DNA of 64,000 nucleotides from Hydrogenophaga crassostreae (GTDB lineage Bacteria; Pseudomonadota; Gammaproteobacteria; Burkholderiales; Burkholderiaceae_C). Every line of letters starts with the position of its first letter. The stretch's first letter is position 1. Positions 59,498 to 64,000 of the stretch are shown here, piece after piece. The position numbers were made by a program, and so were the translations under genes. The notes under the pieces were generated by a model. That model was not told the origin of the DNA, searched no databases, and worked only from the letters and a program-made list of their open reading frames with translations. The stretch covers positions 4,880,133-4,944,132 of the forward strand of contig NZ_CP017476.1 in NCBI RefSeq assembly GCF_001761385.1, written 5' to 3'.

Positions 59498-60901
59498 CTA
59501 CTTTCCGATACAAAATCGTGAAAAAATCTCGCCCAGCAGGTCGTCGGCGCTGAATTCCCCCGTGATTTCACCCAGCGCGTGCTGTGCCAGACGGAGCTCT
59601 TCTGCCAGCAGGTCAAGGTGCTCGGCTTGGGCCTTCAGCAGATCCTTGGCCGAACCCAGGTGCGTCTGAACCCTTGCCAGTGCCTGCATGTGCCGCTCCC
59701 GGGCCATGAACACGCCATCGCCCGAAGGTTGCCAGCCTGCCAGTTCCAGCAACCGCTTTCGAAGCGCTTCAAGACCCTCGCCGCTTTTGGCTGAGAGCAC
59801 GAGATCACCGGGTTCACGCTGATCGGCCAGCGCCGCCCAGGTCTCTGGTGAACACCGGTCCCACTTGTTCCAGATCGACAGAATGCTCAAACCCGCAGGC
59901 AGCGCTGCTGCAATGGCCGCATCGCCTTGCTGGTAGTCGGTCTGAGCGCTGCGGGTAAGGTCACGCAAGAACAACACCGCATCGGCCTTTTCGATCTGGC
60001 CCCAGGCGCGCTCGATGCCGATTTTCTCCACCTCGTCCACATCGGGGCTTTCGCGAAGACCCGCGGTATCGATCACGTGCAGCGGCACGCCTTCGATCTG
60101 AATGGTCTGCTGCACCACGTCGCGCGTGGTGCCTGCAATAGGCGTGACGATGGCCAGTTCAGCCCCAGCCAACGCATTGAGCAACGAACTCTTGCCGGCA
60201 TTCGGCTGCCCGGCAATCACCACCCGCAAGCCATCTCGCAGCAGGGCACCCTGTTTGGCCTCGCCCTGAACGGCCGTCAGCGCGGCGTGCAGGCGGTCCA
60301 GCTGGCCCTCGGCATCGGCTTTTTTCAGGAAATCGATCTCCTCTTCAGGGAAGTCCAGAGTGGCTTCCACCAACATGCGCAGGTTGACCAGCGCATCGCG
60401 CAATCCGTGGATGCGCTGGGAAAATGCGCCGGCAAGCGAGCGGCTGGCGCTGCGGGCAGCGGCCTCGGTACTCGCATCGATCAAATCGGCCACAGCCTCG
60501 GCCTGGGCCAGGTCGAGCTTGTCGTTGAGAAACGCACGCTCCGTGAACTCACCCGCCCGCGCCGGGCGCAAGCCTGCGAAGCCGGTGCCTTGCGCCACCG
60601 CCAGACAGCGTGCCATCAACAACTGCATCACCACCGGCCCGCCATGGCCCTGCAACTCCAGCACATCCTCGCCGGTGTAGGAATGCGGCCCTGGAAACCA
60701 CAAGGCCAGTCCGTGGTCAATGGGCTGGCCCTGGCCATCGAAAAACGGCAAATACGTCGCCTCGCGCGCTTTGAGCACCTTGCCCAGCAACGCTTGAACA
60801 AAAGGCCCCAGTCCCTTGCCCGATACGCGCACGATGCCCACAGCCCCCCGGCCTGATGCGGTGGCGATGGCGACGATGGGATCGTGAAATTGAGACAGCA
60901 T
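59498..60901 (-). CDS. mnmE: tRNA uridine-5-carboxymethylaminomethyl(34) synthesis GTPase MnmE
   Basis: With MnmG it installs the cmnm5 group on the wobble uridine of several tRNAs. The 467-residue protein has the N-terminal folate-binding domain (DPIVAIATASGRGAVGIVRVSG, YTGEDVLELQGHGG), a helical domain and an inserted G domain at about 225-390 with GQPNAGKSSLLNALAG (P loop), GTTRD (G2), DTAGLRES (G3) and NKWD (G4). The C terminus FCIGK supplies the catalytic Cys. The ATG at 60901 fits the family start. It is in the conserved rpmH-rnpA-yidD-yidC-mnmE order. Confidence 0.95.
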   Translation of the reverse strand: MLSQFHDPIVAIATASGRGAVGIVRVSGKGLGPFVQALLGKVLKAREATYLPFFDGQGQPIDHGLALWFPGPHSYTGEDVLELQGHGGPVVMQLLMARCLAVAQGTGFAGLRPARAGEFTERAFLNDKLDLAQAEAVADLIDASTEAAARSASRSLAGAFSQRIHGLRDALVNLRMLVEATLDFPEEEIDFLKKADAEGQLDRLHAALTAVQGEAKQGALLRDGLRVVIAGQPNAGKSSLLNALAGAELAIVTPIAGTTRDVVQQTIQIEGVPLHVIDTAGLRESPDVDEVEKIGIERAWGQIEKADAVLFLRDLTRSAQTDYQQGDAAIAAALPAGLSILSIWNKWDRCSPETWAALADQREPGDLVLSAKSGEGLEALRKRLLELAGWQPSGDGVFMARERHMQALARVQTHLGSAKDLLKAQAEHLDLLAEELRLAQHALGEITGEFSADDLLGEIFSRFCIGK

Positions 60902-60939
60902 GGCGAGATTTTGCGGCAAGCGCGGTTCAAAAACGCGAA

Positions 60940-60959
60940 GGGCCTGCAAAAGCAGGCCC
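60940..60959. terminator. perfect hairpin between yidC and mnmE, possible terminator
   Basis: GGGCCTGC-AAAA-GCAGGCCC, an 8-bp perfect stem. On the minus strand a short T run (GTTTTTG) follows after six bases, so it is only a weak terminator candidate for the yidC transcript. It may instead attenuate or stabilise the yidC-mnmE RNA. Confidence 0.4.
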
Positions 60960-60996
60960 AGGCGGGTGTGATGTCTTATCCCAGGATGCCGCGGGA

Positions 60997-61050
60997 CCGG
61001 CTCCGCCGGACCGCCAGCATCGCCCCCTTGGGGGGTGACGGCGGAGCCGG
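60997..61050. repeat. palindromic intergenic element, copy 3
   Basis: Perfect 12-bp arms CCGGCTCCGCCG (60997-61008) and CGGCGGAGCCGG (61039-61050) enclose an inner CCCCC-TT-GGGGG stem. GGGGGTGACG at 61031-61040 is the shared core. It ends 13 bases before the yidC stop. Confidence 0.65.
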
Positions 61051-61063
61051 CGCAGAGGGGGGG

Positions 61064-62791
61064 TTACTTCACCTGCGGCTTGGACTTGAACAATTCAAAA
61101 GGCAGCGTGAACTTCAACGGTACGCCCATGCGCTTGTTGATGAAGGACTGCTGCAAGATCGTCAAGATGTTGTTGGTGATCCAGTACAGCACCAGGCCAG
61201 AAGGGAAGAAGAAGAACATCACCGAGAACATCAGCGGCATCAACCACATCAGTTTGGCCTGCATCGGATCAGGCGGCAACGGGTTGAGCGCGGTCTGGAT
61301 CATGGTCGTCACGGCCATGATCAAAGGCATGATGTAGAAGGGATCTGGCTGGGCCAGGTCGTTGATCCAGAGGATCCAGGGCGCATTGCGCATTTCCACA
61401 CTGGAAAGCAGCACCCAATACAGTGCAATGAACACCGGAATCTGGATCATGATGGGCAAACAGCCACCGAGCGGATTGACCTTCTCCTCGCGGTAGATCT
61501 TCATCATCTCCTGCTGCATTTGCTGCGGATTGCTCTTCAAGCGCTCGCGCATTTCGGTGATGCGTGGGTTGATGGCCTTCATCTTGGCCATGCTCTTGTA
61601 GGCCTTGGCATTCAACCAATAGAAAGCGGCCTTGATGGTCAACACGAGCAACACGATGGACCAGCCCCAGTTGCCGACGAAGCCGTGGATTTTCTCCAGC
61701 AACCAATAGAGTGGCTTGGCCAAAATGGTGAGCCAGCCGTAGTCTTTCACCAGCTCCAGGCCCGGCGTCACAACTTCGAGCACTTTCTCTTCCTGCGGAC
61801 CCACGAACAAACGCGAATCCAGGGTCTTGCTCTGGCCAGGGGCTATGTCGCCCAATGCGGTGATGGCACCTGCCGCATATAAGTTGTTGTCGATCTTGCG
61901 GGCAAAGTTGTCACGCGCGACACCTTCACCCAGCACCCAGGCCGATGCAAAGTAGTGCTGCACCATCGATACATAGCCATCATTGGCCGTCTTGATGAAG
62001 TCGGCCTTGCCTTTGTCGATATCGGTGAACGCGACCTTTTGGTATTTTTGCTCTTCGGTGTAAATCGCCGGACCCGTGAAGGTGGAATAGAACGGCGTTG
62101 AGTTGGCGCTTTGCACGTTGTCTCGCACCAGCTGCACATACAACTGGGGCTTTGCAACCTCGGCGCCGTTGTTGACCACCGCATGCTGCACGCCGATCGC
62201 ATAGGTACCACGCTTGATTGTGTAGGTTTTCACCAGCTTTACGCCACCAACCTCGGCTGATTCAAACTTGATTTGCAACTCGTCCTGGCCATCAGCCAGC
62301 GTTGTGCCGCTGCTCACCAGGCTCATGGGGGTTTTGTGGTTTGGAAACTCACCACCAATCAGCCCTGACTGGGCGATATAGGTGTGGGTGCCGTCCTGCG
62401 TCAACAGGTTCAGCGGAAACTGGCCCATTTCCTTTCGGGTGTGACCATCCGCTGCATGCTGCAGCAGCTGCGCGCCCACCAGCGAGCCACCTTCGCTATT
62501 GAAGGTCAGCTTGTACACATCGGTCGTGACTTCGGTCAGAACCGCCTGGGCAGAAGGCGCACTGGCACCAGTGGGGGCCTGGCCAAGGGCCGTGTTGGCA
62601 CTGACGCCAGCCGAAGGCAGGCTCGCATCAATGGGCGACCCGGCCGGATTGCTCTCGGCCGTGGGTGCGGCAACAACAGCCGACGGGAAGAAGGTGGCTT
62701 TGTTGCCATTGTGGACCTGCCACTTGTCCCAGAGCAGGACCATCGAGAAACCAAATACCACCCAGAGGATGGATCGACGGATGTCATTCAT
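61064..62791 (-). CDS. yidC: membrane protein insertase YidC
   Basis: Inserts and folds inner-membrane proteins alone or with SecYEG. The 575-residue protein has an N-terminal helix (SILWVVFGFSMVLLWDKW), a large periplasmic domain at about 50-345 and five core helices from about 350 with WGWSIVLLVLTIKAAFYWLN, NPLGGCLPIMIQIPVFIALYW and FFFPSGLVLYWITNNILTI. MRERLKSNPQQMQQEMMKIY is the cytoplasmic coiled-coil loop. The ATG at 62791 overlaps the yidD stop (ATGA). Confidence 0.96.
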   Translation of the reverse strand: MNDIRRSILWVVFGFSMVLLWDKWQVHNGNKATFFPSAVVAAPTAESNPAGSPIDASLPSAGVSANTALGQAPTGASAPSAQAVLTEVTTDVYKLTFNSEGGSLVGAQLLQHAADGHTRKEMGQFPLNLLTQDGTHTYIAQSGLIGGEFPNHKTPMSLVSSGTTLADGQDELQIKFESAEVGGVKLVKTYTIKRGTYAIGVQHAVVNNGAEVAKPQLYVQLVRDNVQSANSTPFYSTFTGPAIYTEEQKYQKVAFTDIDKGKADFIKTANDGYVSMVQHYFASAWVLGEGVARDNFARKIDNNLYAAGAITALGDIAPGQSKTLDSRLFVGPQEEKVLEVVTPGLELVKDYGWLTILAKPLYWLLEKIHGFVGNWGWSIVLLVLTIKAAFYWLNAKAYKSMAKMKAINPRITEMRERLKSNPQQMQQEMMKIYREEKVNPLGGCLPIMIQIPVFIALYWVLLSSVEMRNAPWILWINDLAQPDPFYIMPLIMAVTTMIQTALNPLPPDPMQAKLMWLMPLMFSVMFFFFPSGLVLYWITNNILTILQQSFINKRMGVPLKFTLPFELFKSKPQVK

Positions 62792-63075
62792 GACGGGTTC
62801 TTCTTTTCTGAGATTGGAGAAAGCAGACGGGTAAACAGCGCTGGCGGGGCTTCTGGCACCGGATCGCACCCACCATCACACCAAGGATGACAGCGCCCGA
62901 TGCGGCGCAACATCAGATAGGTACCAGCCAGGGCGCCATGGCGTTCCAGGGCATCCAAAGCGTAGCGAGAGCAGGTTGGCTCATAGCGGCAATTGCTGCC
63001 AAGCGCCGGACTGATCAACAAGCGATACGCCTTGACCAGGCCCATCAGCCCGAGGCGCGGCCATTCACTCAACAC
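62788..63075 (-). CDS. yidD: membrane protein insertion efficiency factor YidD
   Basis: Small membrane-associated protein of 95 residues that aids YidC-dependent insertion. The core LMGLVKAYRLLISPALG and CRYEPTCSRYALDALERHG (CxxxPxCSxYA) are diagnostic, followed by RIGRCHPWCDGGCDPVP. The likely start is GTG 63075, which overlaps the rnpA end by 11 bases; an ATG at 63045 would begin at MGLVKAY. Its end overlaps yidC. Confidence 0.92.
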   Translation of the reverse strand: MLSEWPRLGLMGLVKAYRLLISPALGSNCRYEPTCSRYALDALERHGALAGTYLMLRRIGRCHPWCDGGCDPVPEAPPALFTRLLSPISEKKNPS

Positions 63076-63472
63076 AAGGCACCACCGAAGTCACGGGGGC
63101 CGCCACACGGCCCAACAAAGCTTGCAGTTCGGCGCGCACGGCCCGTTTGAGCGGCTCCGATGTGGCGCTTACAAATTGCTTGCGGCTGAATTCGCTGCGC
63201 AGGCGAACCACCCAGGCCGACTGGGGCAATCCGGCAGGCAAGAGTCGAGCGGTTTCATAAATTTGACGCCGAATGGCATTGCGCGTCACGGCCCGGCGTG
63301 CCCACCGCTTGGGCAGCACAACACCCAGCCAGGCATCTGCCACGGGAAACAAGGGACGAGCAGCGTCAGGCACTTCGAGTGCAACGCAGTGCAACGCAAA
63401 GTGAGGGGTCTTGGCCACGGGACGATCCGCCATGGCGGCCTGAAACTGTGACCGGCTTCGAATGCGCTGCAC
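63065..63472 (-). CDS. rnpA: ribonuclease P protein component
   Basis: Protein subunit of RNase P, which trims tRNA 5' leaders together with the M1 RNA. Residues VQRIRSRSQFQAAM at the N terminus and the RNA-contact motif RRAVTRNAIRRQIYETAR are typical. GTG 63472 is preferred (135 residues) because GAGCGAG precedes it and the family begins there; a TTG at 63532 is in frame but lacks a binding site. It lies between rpmH and yidD. Confidence 0.9.
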   Translation of the reverse strand: MQRIRSRSQFQAAMADRPVAKTPHFALHCVALEVPDAARPLFPVADAWLGVVLPKRWARRAVTRNAIRRQIYETARLLPAGLPQSAWVVRLRSEFSRKQFVSATSEPLKRAVRAELQALLGRVAAPVTSVVPCVE

Positions 63473-63551
63473 AGGTAACTCGCTCACTGCCCAGTGGCAA
63501 CGAGAAAAAGCCCGCGCGGCCGAGACCGGCAAACAACCACGTGACCTGGAC

Positions 63552-63686
63552 TCAGACGGCCAGGCGCTTGCGGCCTTTGGCGCGACGAGCGTTGATCACG
63601 GCACGGCCGCCACGGGTCTTCATGCGAACGAGAAAGCCGTGGGTGCGGGCGCGTTTGATCTTGGAGGGCTGGTAAGTGCGTTTCAT
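63552..63686 (-). CDS. rpmH: 50S ribosomal protein L34
   Basis: Small basic large-subunit protein, 44 residues: MKRTYQPSKIKRARTHGFL, then RMKTRGGRAVINARRAKGR and KRLAV at the end. It is full length and matches the universal L34 sequence. ATG 63684-63686; stop TGA 63552-63554. It is the first gene of the rpmH-rnpA-yidD-yidC run, divergent from dnaA. Confidence 0.97.
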   Translation of the reverse strand: MKRTYQPSKIKRARTHGFLVRMKTRGGRAVINARRAKGRKRLAV

Positions 63687-63717
63687 GATGCTCAGTATGA
63701 ATTCGGGGAAACCTGCG

Positions 63718-63747
63718 ATTATCGCAAAGTTTCGCCTGCTTCAGCAA
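63718..63747 (-). promoter_or_regulatory. candidate rpmH promoter
   Basis: On the minus strand GATAAT (63723-63718) is a good -10, with TTGCTG (63747-63742) at 18-base spacing as a weak -35. The rpmH start codon is 31 bases beyond the -10. Confidence 0.4.
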
Positions 63748-63821
63748 GCAGTATGTAAAACGCGCTGACTTCAGTCCCGGAGCGACGCGCTACCGCATGC
63801 CTTTGCACAGCCCTTTTCTGC

Positions 63822-63881
63822 TTGTGGATAAGTCGCCAGTCGCACTACAATCCACCCTTCGCCCTCCGTCAATTGTCCACA
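63822..63881. promoter_or_regulatory. DnaA boxes and candidate dnaA promoter in the origin-proximal spacer
   Basis: TGTGGATAA at 63823-63831 is a perfect DnaA box (reverse orientation), and TTGTCCACA at 63873-63881 differs from TTATCCACA at one base. A possible promoter has TTGTGG (63822-63827) and TACAAT (63846-63851) with 18-base spacing, so the first box overlaps the -35, a layout suited to DnaA self-repression. The rest of the rpmH-dnaA gap shows no clear AT-rich unwinding region. Confidence 0.6.
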
Positions 63882-63904
63882 ACTGTAAAGCGCTCCGTAA
63901 TCGA

Positions 63905-64000
63905 ATGACCGAGGGCAACCAACCCATCTCAACTGCCGCCGCAACGCCATCAAATGCCTCCGATTTGTGGACGGCCTGCGTGGAGCGTCTGGCGCAGGAA
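63905..64000 (+). CDS. dnaA: chromosomal replication initiator DnaA, N-terminal fragment
   Basis: Only the first 32 codons are in the window: a polar leader (TEGNQPISTAAATPSNAS) followed by DLWTACVERLAQE, the start of DnaA domain I, which binds DiaA/helicase partners. The frame runs to the last base. Divergence from rpmH and the DnaA boxes upstream support the call and mark the window end as origin-proximal. Confidence 0.93.
   Translation, partial: MTEGNQPISTAAATPSNASDLWTACVERLAQE

Noticed and set aside
1..64000. Search by eye for tRNA, rRNA, insertion sequences, integrases and CRISPR arrays
   Set aside because: No tRNA cloverleaf, rRNA sequence, transposase or integrase motif, or regularly spaced repeat was recognised; a covariance-model scan would be needed to exclude a small RNA.

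Overview
The window is high-GC chromosomal DNA from a betaproteobacterium, most likely Burkholderiales, family Comamonadaceae (Hydrogenophaga/Rhodoferax-like). The evidence is gene order (rpmH-rnpA-yidD-yidC-mnmE beside dnaA; lptD-surA-rsmA; kdsD-kdsC-lptC; metX-metW), protein sequence character and short palindromic intergenic elements of a kind common in that family. It ends 96 bases inside dnaA, so the right edge lies next to the probable replication origin. I recognised no rRNA, tRNA, insertion sequence, prophage or CRISPR array.

Layout. 1-6.9 kb: the end of a TrkA-type cation-channel protein, an MscS channel, a PfkB sugar kinase, malic enzyme MaeB, and a secreted guanyl-specific ribonuclease gene broken by a frameshift beside an intact barstar inhibitor gene. 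7.1-15.4 kb: housekeeping genes rsmA, surA, lptD, amgK, rsmE, a DAHP synthase and a small membrane protein. 15.5-30.9 kb: a divergent uronate/aldarate catabolic cluster around a FadR-type regulator. 30.9-38 kb: a YidB-like protein, a DUF1800 lipoprotein and Tat-exported DUF1501 pair, an alpha/beta hydrolase and an M20 peptidase. 38-48.4 kb: a chemoreceptor array of five MCP genes and two near-duplicate cheW genes. 48.8-51.5 kb: metW and metX behind a SAM-II riboswitch with a terminator, then an RRM protein. 51.5-58.7 kb: an SbtA/SbtB-like bicarbonate transport pair, an SDR, LPS genes lptC-kdsC-kdsD, a Kef-type antiporter and apt. 58.7-64 kb: a hypothetical protein, mnmE, yidC, yidD, rnpA, rpmH and the start of dnaA.

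The 15.5-30.9 kb cluster reads as a nearly complete oxidative pathway. A TRAP transporter imports uronate or aldarate. Uronate dehydrogenase makes the aldarolactone, a beta-propeller lactonase may open it, and GarD and GudD dehydrate galactarate and glucarate. GarL cleaves the keto-deoxy product, GarR reduces tartronate semialdehyde, and glycerate 2-kinase delivers 2-phosphoglycerate. A second GudD-like enolase and a Gfo/Idh/MocA oxidoreductase in the same run have no assigned step and are the likeliest source of new biochemistry.

Other points for follow-up are the frameshifted RNase beside intact barstar, the SAM-II leader of metX, a 293-bp identical tract shared by two chemoreceptor genes, FliA-like promoters before both cheW genes, FadR-type operator candidates, a dispersed GGGGGTGACG palindromic element, and the SbtA/SbtB pair outside cyanobacteria.
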